From contig JACMZG010001908.1 in the NCBI GenBank assembly GCA_018340805.1, forward strand, positions 42,560,680 through 42,624,679: a stretch of 64,000 bases of DNA. The letters run 5' to 3'. Within the stretch, counting starts at the first letter, position 1; every line of letters begins with the position of its first letter. Under the pieces are notes generated by a model. That model was not told the origin of the DNA, did no database searches, and saw nothing but the letters and a program-made list of their open reading frames with translations. Source of the DNA: Microvelia longipes (taxonomy: Eukaryota; Arthropoda; Insecta; Hemiptera; Veliidae). Both the position numbers and the translations under genes were made by a program. Shown here in pieces: positions 24,991 through 37,274 of this stretch.

Positions 24991-27900
24991 CTATTCTTCA
25001 TCCATTGTAACACTTGTTGATTCTATTTCTTCCCTCATTTGTGTTAGTTCAATTTTATTTTTTAGAGTTTCTTGTTTTTCCATTTTTACAAATTCAACAA
25101 AAGTTTTACAACCTATCTTGAAAGATTCTAAAAGTTTTTCTTGTTTCAAAACCTCTTCTTCTAATTTTTCAATTTGCTTTTTAAGAAATTTCACTCTATG
25201 AGGTCTATATAAATCAATGTCGGATTTTACTTCATTTGGCCTCCTGAAAAAACAATAAACATGGACACATTTAAAACTTCTATTATAAGTTTATTTACAA
25301 TAAGAAAAAAGAAATGAAAGCTACGAAAGTAAATCATTAGCCCAAATACTAAACAATAAAAAATTAAAAAAAAAACTCTATATAGTCTAGTCAACAAACT
25401 TTTTTTTGTGCAAATTTTAAATATTTAAAATTTATTTTGGAAATCTGTTTGGAGATATTTAGGGACAAACCAAAAAAGTCTCCTAACTTTGCATCCCGTG
25501 CAAGTTAGGGAAAAACATGACCCGTTTTTCATTTTTACAATAGTATCATGGTAGAAACACAAAATATCAAATATCCTTTCAAATAAAGTTTTAAGCTAAG
25601 TAAATTGTCTAAAAATAAGTTTCTATTGGTTTACTCTCTATTTCAAACCATTAACAATGGATTTCAAGTTAACAATGAACCATACTTTCATTTTTTTACT
25701 AACATAAACAAACTAAAAATTGTCACTTTAGCACTAAATTGTTATGTATGTACTACTATAACTCAACAGCAAATCAATCAAACCTTATGATTTTTATAGA
25801 TGTAGTTAACTACGGAACAAGTTATTATCAAAAATTGTAGCTTTCAGTTTATTATGGCCACAGTGCACTGGCCTGGTTCATTTTTCTTTAGACAGGAAAA
25901 CAGAAATTCAACTTTATCTTTGAGACGGACATTGCCCTGAAAATCATGAAGAGATCAAAAAGAAAGAAGACAAACTGCTCTATGAATGTTTCTTCTACCA
26001 TTTTCTTCTAATACCTATAAAAAAGTCCCCTGGGAATAAAAAAGAAATTTTGTTCAAAATAAAATTACAAAAATTATAATCTCAAAGGAAAACCATTGTA
26101 TTTAATAAAACATTTGACAGCTTATTTCAAATTTTATTTTTCATTCTCATGGAACTTTTTTTCCATTGGTATTAGAATAAAATGAAAGAGGAAACATTTA
26201 TACAGCAGTTTGTCAAACATGAAAAACAGGACACGTTTTGCTCCACTCCAACTTTAATCCCACCTTTGATGCAAAGTTCGGGGAGTTTTTTTGGGGCATT
26301 CTTAAACAAGTCCAAAGAGATTTCCAAAATAAAATTGTAACCATTCGAAAATTTGCAAAAACCCGTTTGTTGACTAGACTGATAAAAATAAGAAACAATA
26401 TAAAATTAATTGTTTTCAATTAATGTTATTTTTCTTTTGTTTTTATTTAAAAAAAATAACTATGTAACTGCCTTAATGATATTATGAAGAGGCATATAAA
26501 AGCAAACAGAAAGGTTTCCTACCTATTGCAAGGGAAATTAAGTAGCAAAACATTTTGACTTAACTAACAGATTCTGACTACCAAAAAAGATTCTCAAGCT
26601 CTCACTGTATTTATGCTAGAGAGTTGACACTTTGTACGAAAATCAGTCTATAGGTGTAGTTGTGCTATCTGGAAAATAATTTTTATACGGATAAAAATTA
26701 TCCGCAATAATGACAGCAAAAATTTTGAAAATTCTTAAAACACAAAAATATTATGCAATCAATTTGAGATTTGGCACACATTATGTTTCATCTCATTATC
26801 AGCATTAATTCATTTTTTGTCAGACGACTTGTGAACGTTTTTTAAAAAATTGTAAAATAATTATATAGCATGGAAATTTGGTACAAGTGTAAACCTTTAT
26901 GTAATAAATAAGTATAGTAAGTTTTGTTTCAATATGACAAATATATCCATGATTTTTTTTTGTATCATAAAAGTTAAGCAGCATAGAGCGTGGTTGGTGT
27001 CTGGAATGGTGACTGATGGAAAAGATGGTGACTGCAGAAAAGGGATGTCGCTATCTGAGGACGAGCAAAGTGGGCAAAGACGTGATGCAGTATAAATTTG
27101 GCAAATAATTTATTCTGAGGGCGAGCAAAGCGAATCGGAAGTAAGGTGAACGAGTGTGGCGAATCCGATGTGAGGAGAAGTTCCGAGGTACCCTCTACCC
27201 AATTTTCTTTTTATTGTGAACACCATACTTGTCAATAACTACAATATTAGGTGCAGAAAAGTAGAAATATTAGTTTAAATTTTACTGAGCTTAAGGAAAT
27301 TTTCTTTTAGTTTACTCAGACTAATGATTTGGTTTTTACCAAGTAATCAGTCTTCTAAAAAAAAAAATAATGAAAATAATTCTATTTGAATAAGCTTAGC
27401 GTATTTTATCTGATTAGAATTTTTTTATATAATATTATGCACAAACTAACAGTTTAGTGTAGTAAGATTTTAGTGTACATACCAAGCTGGAAGAGTAGAA
27501 GAAGCATTCTGCTCCAGTTCTTTAATCATATTAAGCCGTTGGATAAAACGGCTTTCAAAGAGTATTTGATGTATGTCTTCACTTGAACTGTCTAATAGCA
27601 AATCGTCATATTTACTCTTCAATTTAAAAGCATCATAACATGGAAGTGGTTGCATAATTTCTTTCACCTCCTCAAGACTGCAAAATATTATTAAATGACA
27701 ATAAATGAATGTTACCCAGTATAACAAATATCAAATATTAGAAGCAGTTAGATAAATTAAAAATATATATTTTATGAATTTAAGCATACATGCATAAAAT
27801 AGTTTTCAATAAAAATTTAATATTAAATATAAATATTATATAAAAATAATATTGAATATAAATATTATATGAAAATAATACTGAATGTAAATATTACATT

Positions 27901-29831
27901 AAAATTTAATATTGAATATACATATCCCAACAAAAACATTCTGTGAAAAAATGCAGTCAAGTCTTGCATAAAAAGTTGAGATAAAAATAAATCTTGAGAG
28001 ATATATATGTTTATTTAATATCTGCAATGTATGAGCACAAAAGCCTTAAAAAAATTAACAGTTAAGAAATTTCTGACTAGGCAAGAACACAGAGGTAAAA
28101 TTAAGTAATCATGAATTTCTTCCTCAAATTAATATTGAAGGTTTTCTTTTTAATAGGTATAACCTATTTATTTATTCTATTTCGTTATTTAAAGTTCTTG
28201 CCAAGTCAGAAATTTCTTTACTTTTGAGTGAATAGACTATTACTTTGTTTGTGTACTACAAAAAGAACCGTAAAAACATTGCAAAGAATACATAGGTAAA
28301 ATAAACTTATTTGTTTACAAACTTTTTTCCCTCCCTTCTTGCAGAGATTTTAGCAAATTTTTGTATCATCAAGAATTTTGCTGTTCATATATACATACAT
28401 ACATATATATTTATACATATTTATTTATACATATTTATTCCAGTCTAAATATTTTTTTTAATTTAATAATATTTGTTTTTAATTACAAAACATATATACT
28501 GAAATTTAAATTCTTTGAACATTTATTTGTCGAATATCTTATATTCTTTTTAAGACATATTTTGACAATTCTTTTATGAATTTTTTCCAGGACTACTCGG
28601 ATGGAAGGACTGACTCCACCCTACCACAAGGATACTTAAATAAAGCTTTAGACATTTATTTGTCACACCACTGTCACTTCTGGGGGCTTTTCCAAAAAAA
28701 TTAATAATGGTGTTCATTGGAGACATCAGCTTCCAAACATATGCTTTTCTATTATGCTGGTAGAAATTTTTATAATTTAGCTAGGTGAAAACTTTAGGGG
28801 GTTAACTGAAATGGAAATTAGTTTGAACTCGATTACCACAAGGTACTGAAAATCAATGTTGTGGGGGCCCAGCATGCTGAAAAAACTAATTATATAATTA
28901 ATTTAAATTACATTACATTATATATTAATTTAATGCACCATGGCAACTATTGGTTAGGACATCTACATTTATTGATATAATACAATTATTTTACTCTTCG
29001 TTTCTGTTTATTTTAACCTAATAAAAATGGTTTGCCGTAATCATTTTCTGTATGGCAAAAATTCAGAAAGTAATGGTAAAAAAAAAATTAAACTTCCACA
29101 GATCTCAACTTATGTCAGGTAAGTTCACATCATTCAATTATTTATTAATATAATAGATTTTATCACATGTGATTAAATTTAATCACATGACCAAGGTTAG
29201 GCGAAGCTCTTCAGCTAGTTAGATGTATGTATGTATACAAAGTAAAGTGGACAAAAAGCGTGCAACTAAGCTAAAAGGTAGGTCCATCTCCGTATTAGCA
29301 TTGACCGGAATACAAATTTTCCCACCACTGAGTCGTGCAACTGTTTAAGTATCTACAGTCTTTGGTAGAAACACACAAAGTTTTGGAGAGGAGTGAATTT
29401 ATTAGTTGATCCCACTTCACTGTAGTAAAATAAAAGAAGACGGGATCAAACTTGTAAAACTAGAGGAATATTGCTGTAGCGTAACAACTCTGATCATATT
29501 TTGGGGAAAAATCAAGAATTACTTTGTTCACACGCAGGGTTTGGCAAGGGGTCCAACCCCAACGGTTAACACGGTGTTTTTCACCATGAAAAATGAGTTT
29601 TAGGGTTGAACCCTAAGATCAATCCCATTCACACAACTGCCGGGGGGTTGAACATTGAGCGCAGGGTTCAACCCCCTACCTAAATGTATTTATCAATAGC
29701 ATATAAACTTACGAAACACTATCGACAATTATCCTTCCGATGTCAGTAACAGCAGCTTCAAACGAGAGTGCAGCTCGTTCTCCTAAAATTGGGATATCAA
29801 TATCGCTTTTACTAGATGGTTGTTTTTCCAT
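24991..29831 (-). CDS. PMF1: Nnf1/PMF1-like kinetochore (Mis12 complex) subunit
   Basis: Three exons on the minus strand: 29831-29713 (MEKQPSSKSDIDIPILGER...), 27677-27483 (LEEVKEIMQPLPCYDAF to SSTLPAW) and 25243-24991 (RPNEVKSDIDLYRPHRVKF, then a long coiled coil, stop). The joins restore split Ser (TC|T) and Trp (TG|G) codons at GT-AG sites, giving 188 aa. Human PMF1 has the same order: a helical N-terminal half, a PAWRP-type motif, then a C-terminal coiled coil. Here the motif reads PAWRPNEV across the second junction. If correct, the protein is part of the Mis12 complex that links centromere chromatin to Ndc80 and microtubules. Overall similarity is low, as is usual for fast-evolving kinetochore proteins, so another coiled-coil protein is possible. 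The gene is divergent from RAB3GAP1. Confidence 0.65.
26625..27212 (-). mobile_element. gaggaaaagt-family element, reverse orientation
   Basis: On the minus strand it starts ttgggtagagggtacctcgg, continues with cgccacactcg / gctcgccctcagaata blocks, then gcgacatccc, and ends near 26625 without the terminal hairpin. It lies in intron 2 of the PMF1-like gene. Confidence 0.7.
27728..29712. other. Intron 1 of the PMF1-like gene
   Basis: AT-rich. At 27820-27920 there are four tandem-like repeats of taaaaataatattgaatata type. Around 29540-29690 is a more GC-rich stretch with inverted and direct copies of agggttcaacccc-like sequence, possibly a small transposon. No exon was recognised. Confidence 0.45.
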
Positions 29832-30486
29832 ATTAACGTATTTTATTGTTAAAATTCACCACAGTTCACCCCACTTCTAATATGCTTCTAATTCATCTAT
29901 TACGTTTTTGTTTACAAAAATTGTACACAATCAACCAATCTACACAAGTTCAACAATCGAATTTGCCGCCTAATGCCATGTTTGTTTAACAAGTTTAAAT
30001 TCTATTTTAAGATTTGAAGATATAAAGAAAGAATGAAGTACAAGAAAGAAACAAAGTACTGTACATTGTACATACTTAAAAATATTTAAAAATCTGTAGG
30101 TTCAAAGTAGTCTTATGCATTTGATTTATTTAATAGATTAAATAAACTTTTTTTATTTGTTAGAGATTTGATTAAATAAACTCTTTTTTTAGTTTTTACT
30201 TATTTAGACCATGGACAACTTGTAAGATGAAAAGGAAAAACTTATCAGATACTTATCAGTCCAAGTATTTACTTTTTCCCAGTGTTTTCTGTTTGCTTTT
30301 AGATTTTAATATCTGATTTATTATATGTATTAAATTTTTATTAAACAACGCGTTCATTGGTAATATCGACTTTGGTAAAATAATTTTACTTATTCAACTA
30401 CTTTACAATCAAAATGATGAATTTTCAATCGTAGTCAGACCAAAAGATGTCATGTGAATACCATCAATTTAAAAGAAGAATATATT
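29832..30486. promoter_or_regulatory. Divergent intergenic region between the PMF1-like gene and RAB3GAP1
   Basis: 655 bp lie between the opposing start codons. The region is AT-rich and holds T-rich tracts around 30140-30190. It probably contains both promoters. No recognisable core element or repeat copy was found. Confidence 0.45.
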
Positions 30487-33114
30487 ATGTCTGAAAGTGA
30501 TACTTTAGATATGAGTGTTGAGGAGGACGAAAACGTTCATCACTATGATTTCACGACAGCTTCAGCCTGGGAAATATTTGTTGCTAGGTTAGAAGAAATT
30601 ATTTATCTTTGGAAACTCTCATCTAGTCGGAAGAGATCAGTGCCAGACGACCAGTTCTCAAAGCTTGACTGGAAGGTTGTCTGTGAGGAAATTTTATTTG
30701 CTGACACTAAATTTTTACTTTCTTGGCATCGAGGGGAATGCAATGATATTAATGATCAAAATTTAGATGTTGCAGAGGAATGTATGAGAGTTGGTCGTGA
30801 CTTTGCTACCACTCCGCATATTTTATCATCATACTATGGTTTGTCAGAGTTTGTAGTGTTAGACCCATGTAATATTTCTCTTTCTCACAGTAAACTAAAC
30901 ACTTTGACCAGTGCTATAACTATTGCATTGAATAATACTCAGTGCCAGGTCCCTCATTTTGTCAGAGCTCTAGAACCTAAACAGAATTATTTTGTTGGTA
31001 TATCATGTAATACACTGTATAGAACTCACTTTGATATGGTAGATTTAAAAAAAATACCTCAGCAATGCCAACATTTAACTGGTTTGACTCAAATTTTTAA
31101 ATCTAATCTTAAGAAAATTTGTTCTAAAGACTTGATTGTTTCGATTAGATTGTCTTATCAGTTGAAAAACTGGACTAGTTATGCTATTAGTAAAGATTCT
31201 TCTCAAATAGATTTTAGTAATTCCGATGAAATAAATAACATTTTTAAACTAGATGTTGGATGTATTTTTGAACCTATTGGTTCTTTATGTGTTAGAGCAG
31301 TGTGGAGTGGCCTTCCTGATGGTTCAATAGTTGATGGTCCTGGTTACTCTGATTTAGATCCCTGTCGTGCTCCTAAATGGACCTTATCAATCCATAAACT
31401 TGAAGATATAACTTGTTCATTGACAGATCATCTGTTAGATTTTTGCCAGTTTTGTTTCTTCAATGGTTCTAACCAAGATCTTATTGGAGATTTGTTGTCC
31501 AAACATAGTAGTAGTAATTATGACAAACCTCTGAGCTCTATTACAGAGTCTCGTATACCAAAACTTAGTGATTTGATATTCTCTGATTCTATGAAACGTT
31601 CCTTTGAAGAGCCTATACCAAGAAATTTACTTCTACCAATATTATATTACTTATTTCCTGATACCGAGAAAACTAGAAAATATCCTTACCAGGACAATTG
31701 TGATAGACCTGAAAGTATCAAATTCAAAACATGCTCAGTAGACAGTTTAGTTTGGAGATTAGCTCATGTCATGGTGCATGTTTTACATTCATATGGTGGG
31801 CCCCGGTCAGCTGCACATTTATGGCATGAATTTGCTCAAGAGTTACGATTTCGTTGGAATTCATCCTCTCTTATTCCTGGTGTAGCTCACTGTGAATTAC
31901 CTGATGTCAAAACTTGTCTTTTACATCAAAAACTTCAAATGATCAATTGTTGTATTCAGAGAAAATTGGACAGAGAAAGAGCCATGTGTTTTAACCAGAA
32001 AGAATCAGACGAATCAGAGGAAGAATTCTTTGATGCAGAAAGTGATGAGTATGAGAGTAAAGTTAGTTTATGGAATTTACCTTCTGGGAGACTTGAAAAA
32101 CATCCTATCCTCAAACTTATAAATACAAATAATCCTTTATATATTCCTAAAACACAACCTGCCGTTCCTAAAACCGAAGATCAATTGGAAGAAGATCAGC
32201 AGGCTTTGCTAAATTTAGGGGCAGACTCCCAAGCATCCTTACTAAGAGCCAAGCTTATGTCAGCTTCACTTCTTTCCGATATGGAATCATTTAAAGCTGC
32301 AAACCCTGGTGCTGCTATAGAAGATTTCATTAGATGGTATTCACCACGTGATTGGGTAGAAACTCAAAATGAAGATGGGACAGTTAAAGGGGAGCTTAGT
32401 CAGCGAATGCTGGTAGAAGATAATCAATGGACACAGGTTTGGACCGCTGCTAAACCTGTGCCTGCTCACAGACAGAAACGGCTATTTGATGAAACCCGTG
32501 AAGCAGAAAGGGCTTTGCATTTCATTGAGAGTGCAGCTCCAGCTGAAGCTGCCACTCTTGTTTTACCTGTTCTTTTGCATGCATCTTTAAATACTCTTAG
32601 CCAACACATTGAGAAAATTAACTCTCCTCTTCTCACTCAAGCATATGAAAAACTAGTCAAGAAATCCCAAACAAGGACTAGGAATAATTGTATTGATGTC
32701 TCTGGGTACCAAGATTTAATCACTGAAATCGGTACAATAGAGTGTATTATTTCACAGCTGTCTTCTTTGCACTTTAAATTGGATAAAACTGACAAGGAAG
32801 AAGTAGTAGACAAATTCATTTGTGACCTTGTGATAGGTGATCTGTCTGAAGTAGAAGTTCCTGGTGGTCCAGATGGACCTATAGCTTCTAAAATTAAGTC
32901 TATGTTTTTAGAAGCTTATAGAGTTGATCAAATGATGGATGACAGTGAAGAAAGAAGGAGAGATGTTGAGTTTAGTCATCTTATTAGGGCTGACTTGAAG
33001 GAGTTTATTCTAAGAGTGAGGGATGAAGATGTCTGTCAGAGACTAACTGTATGTCTCTCTCCCTCTAGGATTACCATGGCTTCTCTCACTACTAACTCTA
33101 CTTTACTTATATAA
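30487..33114 (+). CDS. RAB3GAP1: RAB3GAP1, catalytic subunit of the Rab3GAP complex
   Basis: Intact 875-aa single-exon ORF. With RAB3GAP2 this protein forms the complex that stimulates Rab3 GTPase activity and acts as exchange factor for Rab18. Conserved stretches run in family order: FTTASAWEIFVARLEEI near the N-terminus, YGLSEFVVLDP, NTQCQVPHFVRAL, YSDLDPCRAPKW, AHLWHEFAQELRFRWNSS, CLLHQKLQMINCCI, an acidic ESEEEFFDAESDE, SDMESFKAANPGAAIEDF, IRWYSPRDW and RLFDETREAERALHF. R671 in TREAE is the likely equivalent of the human catalytic arginine (reported as Arg728). The frame stays open upstream to a GTG at 30454, but the first ATG is 30487, giving MSESDTLDMS; eukaryotic initiation favours that. 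The C-terminus keeps the EFILR motif and a diverged ending. Lack of introns is unusual for so large a gene. Confidence 0.95.
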   Translation: MSESDTLDMSVEEDENVHHYDFTTASAWEIFVARLEEIIYLWKLSSSRKRSVPDDQFSKLDWKVVCEEILFADTKFLLSWHRGECNDINDQNLDVAEECMRVGRDFATTPHILSSYYGLSEFVVLDPCNISLSHSKLNTLTSAITIALNNTQCQVPHFVRALEPKQNYFVGISCNTLYRTHFDMVDLKKIPQQCQHLTGLTQIFKSNLKKICSKDLIVSIRLSYQLKNWTSYAISKDSSQIDFSNSDEINNIFKLDVGCIFEPIGSLCVRAVWSGLPDGSIVDGPGYSDLDPCRAPKWTLSIHKLEDITCSLTDHLLDFCQFCFFNGSNQDLIGDLLSKHSSSNYDKPLSSITESRIPKLSDLIFSDSMKRSFEEPIPRNLLLPILYYLFPDTEKTRKYPYQDNCDRPESIKFKTCSVDSLVWRLAHVMVHVLHSYGGPRSAAHLWHEFAQELRFRWNSSSLIPGVAHCELPDVKTCLLHQKLQMINCCIQRKLDRERAMCFNQKESDESEEEFFDAESDEYESKVSLWNLPSGRLEKHPILKLINTNNPLYIPKTQPAVPKTEDQLEEDQQALLNLGADSQASLLRAKLMSASLLSDMESFKAANPGAAIEDFIRWYSPRDWVETQNEDGTVKGELSQRMLVEDNQWTQVWTAAKPVPAHRQKRLFDETREAERALHFIESAAPAEAATLVLPVLLHASLNTLSQHIEKINSPLLTQAYEKLVKKSQTRTRNNCIDVSGYQDLITEIGTIECIISQLSSLHFKLDKTDKEEVVDKFICDLVIGDLSEVEVPGGPDGPIASKIKSMFLEAYRVDQMMDDSEERRRDVEFSHLIRADLKEFILRVRDEDVCQRLTVCLSPSRITMASLTTNSTLLI

Positions 33115-34115
33115 AATATCTATTAATGTATTTATTTAGCTTTAAACTGTGCCTTGAGCATTGAGAGTTAAAAAAATGAAAGCCTTTAAAATAAGAAATT
33201 ACAAAACTTGTACGTACTGTGAATAGTTAAAAAAAAAACAAATAGTAAGTGCGAAGAATATTATCAAACTTAATATTACTTCTATCATCCATTTACTATT
33301 TATATTAAGTGCTTAGAATTTAGAACTATCATCTTGTAGACCAACAATCAAAATAATGAATTTAATTGTTGAGAAATCCTGCTTCTCTGCAGGCTGACAA
33401 AAAAATTAGGCTGACTACAAACAATGCTGCAGCCAAGATGCTGAAGACCTCTTGTTTTTATTTACTTTAGCTTAATGGTGGGTTAATACTGACTAAGTGT
33501 TATTTATTGAACAAACCAAATTTTTTTGGACTTAGTTTTTATTCTTAATTTTAAGCTTAAATTAGCAGGAAAATGAAAATGGTTTATAGTTATTACTCAT
33601 ATATCCTGCATTTTATAAGTCTGGTTGGTTTAGGTTGAACTAACTTGAATGCAACTTTCTTATTCCTATCAAATACTAAGCAACGAGTCTATATGTAAAA
33701 TTTAATATGTATATATATATATTTTTTGTTATTTTTATGTTACTTAAATGAGACTTTACCAATATGAAAATATAATTTTATTTCTTTGTTACTTTTTTTA
33801 TTTTCATTTTTAAAATTAACTAGTAGAAAGCTGAAAGCCTGTATAAACTTGTAACATAGAACAGCATGAAAGCCAAGAGCGGATCCAGCTTATTATTATA
33901 TATATGTTAAAAATTCTTATTATGTATGTAATACTATACATTTTTTTACTTAATCCACTTAATCCTTTATTTTTTTCCTTTTATGAGGATTCTCTTTAAT
34001 TCAACAGTTTAGTCATAAATTTTATCAACAAAAGCATTATTAGTTTATAAATCAAAGAACTAATTTTGATAAAAATAAACATGAATGAATCAGATTTGTC
34101 TAAATACATTAAGAT

Positions 34116-34250
34116 AAACTATATAATTTTATGAGGAAGTGGTCAGATAGGTAAAGAAAACACTAAATGAAGGCCTTATTTATGGCCGAAAGCTCAAATT
34201 TTGTGTTTTCTTTACCTATCTGACCACTTCCTCATAAAATAATATAGTTT
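34116..34250. repeat. 48-bp inverted repeat with structured 39-nt spacer
   Basis: Arms 34116-34163 and 34203-34250 are reverse complements with one mismatch seen. The spacer holds a small hairpin ggcc...ggcc followed by gaaagct. This core resembles the one in the palindrome at 47350-47554. Confidence 0.9.
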
Positions 34251-34759
34251 AAATAGTTTGGTCAATAATTTTATATTAGTTACATTAAGATAATTATTGA
34301 CATATTGAAATAAGTATATAGAGATAAAGCAAAATGATATTAATCAAGATCTAGAAATCATTCTTGTAAGCACAGGTTGAACTGCGAGAAGTCAACATGC
34401 ATAGACATAAAATTAAAAAAAAAAATCAGTTCTCTTTATTTTAGAATTAAAATAATAATTTAAGAACTAATTGCTGCTTTAAACCAGAAGTTAAATATTT
34501 TTTGGAAGTGGTTAGGGTAGGAGCAGTAACCTCATATTCAGGTAACTAGTTTCAAAATGGCACAGCCCTATTTGAGAAAAATTGTTGGCGAACTTGAGTT
34601 TGAACAAGGTATTTTAAGTTTAGTGTCTTTTTTGGTAACTAGATAATGGCATTATTTAGTGAAGTTTTTCTAGGGCCATTATATCCTTATTGAGGTTAAG
34701 TTTCTATATAGGTGAGGCAAAAACAGGCATGAGAAAGATATTTTTGCATATGTATGTAT

Positions 34760-34795
<36 letters not shown>

Positions 34796-34818
34796 ATTAT
34801 ATATATATATATATATAA
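34760..34818. repeat. (TA)n microsatellite
   Basis: Alternating TA with two register shifts. Confidence 0.95.
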
Positions 34819-35148
34819 TGTTGCAAGGTCCTTGTCTTAAACGGAGCTTTGCGCTTTTGATTTATTTTACGAACTAAGAAGATAAGAAAGAATTAAGTGT
34901 AAACACAAACATGTGTTGTTTGTGCTCTCTACTCCCTGTTGCTCAAGAAATTTCTAAATTAGATTTAGAAAATGTTATATTAAAACTAACTGTGTTTTGA
35001 CAATTGTGCGTTCGTTTTTATTCGTTCTCAAAATGCTAAGCGGGTTTTAATAACACTGATGTGAATCGCTCAAAACCCCTTTGGATTCGTTATTTTTACT
35101 TGGTTTAACGTTTAAATTTTTTAATTAAATTTAATTTCAACGTAAATT

Positions 35149-37049
35149 ATGTCTGGAAGTGAAGGTGATGAAAATATTTTGGAAATGGAGGCTGAAAGTG
35201 ATACAGAAGCATCGACAAGTTCATCCTTAGTTAAGAGCAAATTATTAGAAAATAGTAAAAGATTTAAAAAAGGGATTGTGTATCTTTCTTTCGTTCCTCT
35301 TGGAATGACACCTCTTATATTAAGGCACTTGTTGGGGAAATATGGTGAAATAGGAAGAATATTTTTGCAACCAGCTAAAACAGGCAAGTTTTTGTTACTA
35401 AGTTATAATGTATAGTTCAATAGAATGATCTAGTGAATTAACTGTCGTATTTTGGGCTTTCAAAACCACTGTCTATGTAAAAAACATATTATTTATAGAC
35501 CTAAATAGCATAGTGCATGAAAAGAAGGTTACATAAATGTCATGTAGCCTGTCAACTTAAAATAATACTATGTATAGAAGGAGCACAGGACCGTAAACAC
35601 AATGTAATTCCACTGATAACACGAAAGCTGGTTGACTGGTGCACTTAAGTAATGCTGCTAACCTGACGACAAAACATTATTTTAAATATGTGTTATAAAA
35701 ATCTTTTAATAATGAAAGATTTAGATCTAGATTTTAATAATGAAACCGGTCTTAGATGGCCAAAGGGTGACGAAATACAAGAATCTACATTTAGTTAACG
35801 AGGACTACTTTTAATATAATATTAATTAAAAACAAACTACAATTTAAAGTGCTCAAAATATTGTAATGCACCGATATTTATATTAGTATTTTATGAATAA
35901 TCAATCATTAATTAATAATAGAACATAATAATTCAGTTACCGGAAGTATTGCCAACTTTTTTTTAGAAAATTGTATGCTGGGTGGCAGCCCTACTTAAGT
36001 GCACCAGTGTTTTGTGTTATTAAGTGCCTTTTGTGTTATTAGTAGTGCCCCTTCTAGATATAGTATTATTCTAAGCCTGTCAATGAAGAAGGTTATTTTG
36101 TATCACTTAGGAGGGAGGGGTTCTTCTTATGTGTACTTGATGTTTTACTTAGAACTTTTTTTTATTGCGTCATACTTCAATAGGTTTGTACGGTGCGTTA
36201 CTCCAGTGTACTCAAGTGTAACCTTGGGAAAGATACATGTTCGGGCACATCCTGGATTTTACTTCAAACTTCACTTCACTATGTTTTGTAACAAATCTCG
36301 GGCAAAAAGAATCTTACTCTTAACTGCTATTTTTTACTTCTTCAAAAATACCAAGTAAAGTAGAGTAAAATTAAGTTCTGGCAGGAAATCACTCTTATCG
36401 CATGTGATAACAATAATTTATGAGTTATCGATGTATTTTAACAGTATGTTTTAAATTTTCAAGTGCTTGTTGCTCACCATACTTTTAGTTCGAATTATAA
36501 AATTATTACATGGAACTTGAGCAAGTTGTTGTTTTATTAATGCGTACCATCTTTAATAAAAGAAAGAATCATAGATCTCTTGTTGTAGTGATCACAACGC
36601 CTTATATTGCTTGCAATCAGATTTACAAGTCTCAACAGAAAGCTGATATAAGTATGTACTTAACTTGAACAAAAATGATTTAAATCTAGCAATTGGCCAT
36701 GTGATTAAAAAAATTGCTGATTAAGAAAATAATTATTTAATAATTCTAAGTACTAATTTCATAGTACTCACCTTTAAAGTTGCAAATTCAAAATTTGTGT
36801 TGCTTCATGTATATAAATACTGGAAGCATTTACAACGATTCCAATATTTGTAAATGCTAGAAGCTAGAGCATAAATATGTCCTAGTTAATTGTGTTGTTT
36901 TCATTTAAATTTAATTAAAAAACAACTAAAAGTACAGGTCGCTACTTGGCTTAAGGGTCTCCTTGTGGGTGTTCTGATTTTAGAAAGCTTTTGAGGGTTA
37001 TCATTTACCGCACACAAAGGTAGAAACTCTTATATACATACACACACAG

Positions 37050-37125
<76 letters not shown>

Positions 37126-37241
37126 CACACTATATATACAGAATTTAAGATAGGAAACACTAAGAAAATACTTACATAAATTAGTAACGTTTCGAACTAT
37201 GTTTTTATTATATTATATATATATATATATATATATTATAT

Positions 37242-37274
<33 letters not shown>

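Larger units (their letters stand above)
33115..35148. other. Intergenic between RAB3GAP1 and ABT1
   Basis: 2 kb. It contains a weak gacctcttg repeat fragment (33398-33465), a long inverted repeat (34116-34250), and a (TA)n tract (34760-34818). The ABT1 promoter should lie in the last few hundred bases. Confidence 0.5.

Noticed and set aside
24968..25201. Plus-strand 77-codon frame
   Set aside because: It is the antisense shadow of the coiled-coil exon of the PMF1-like gene.
30454..30486. N-terminal extension of RAB3GAP1 from a GTG codon
   Set aside because: GTG is not a normal eukaryotic start; the first ATG at 30487 gives a sensible N-terminus.
33049..33068. Possible 20-nt intron (gtatgt...ctctag) near the RAB3GAP1 C-terminus
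   Set aside because: Too short to be spliced by the spliceosome. The unspliced frame keeps a family-like C-terminal ending.
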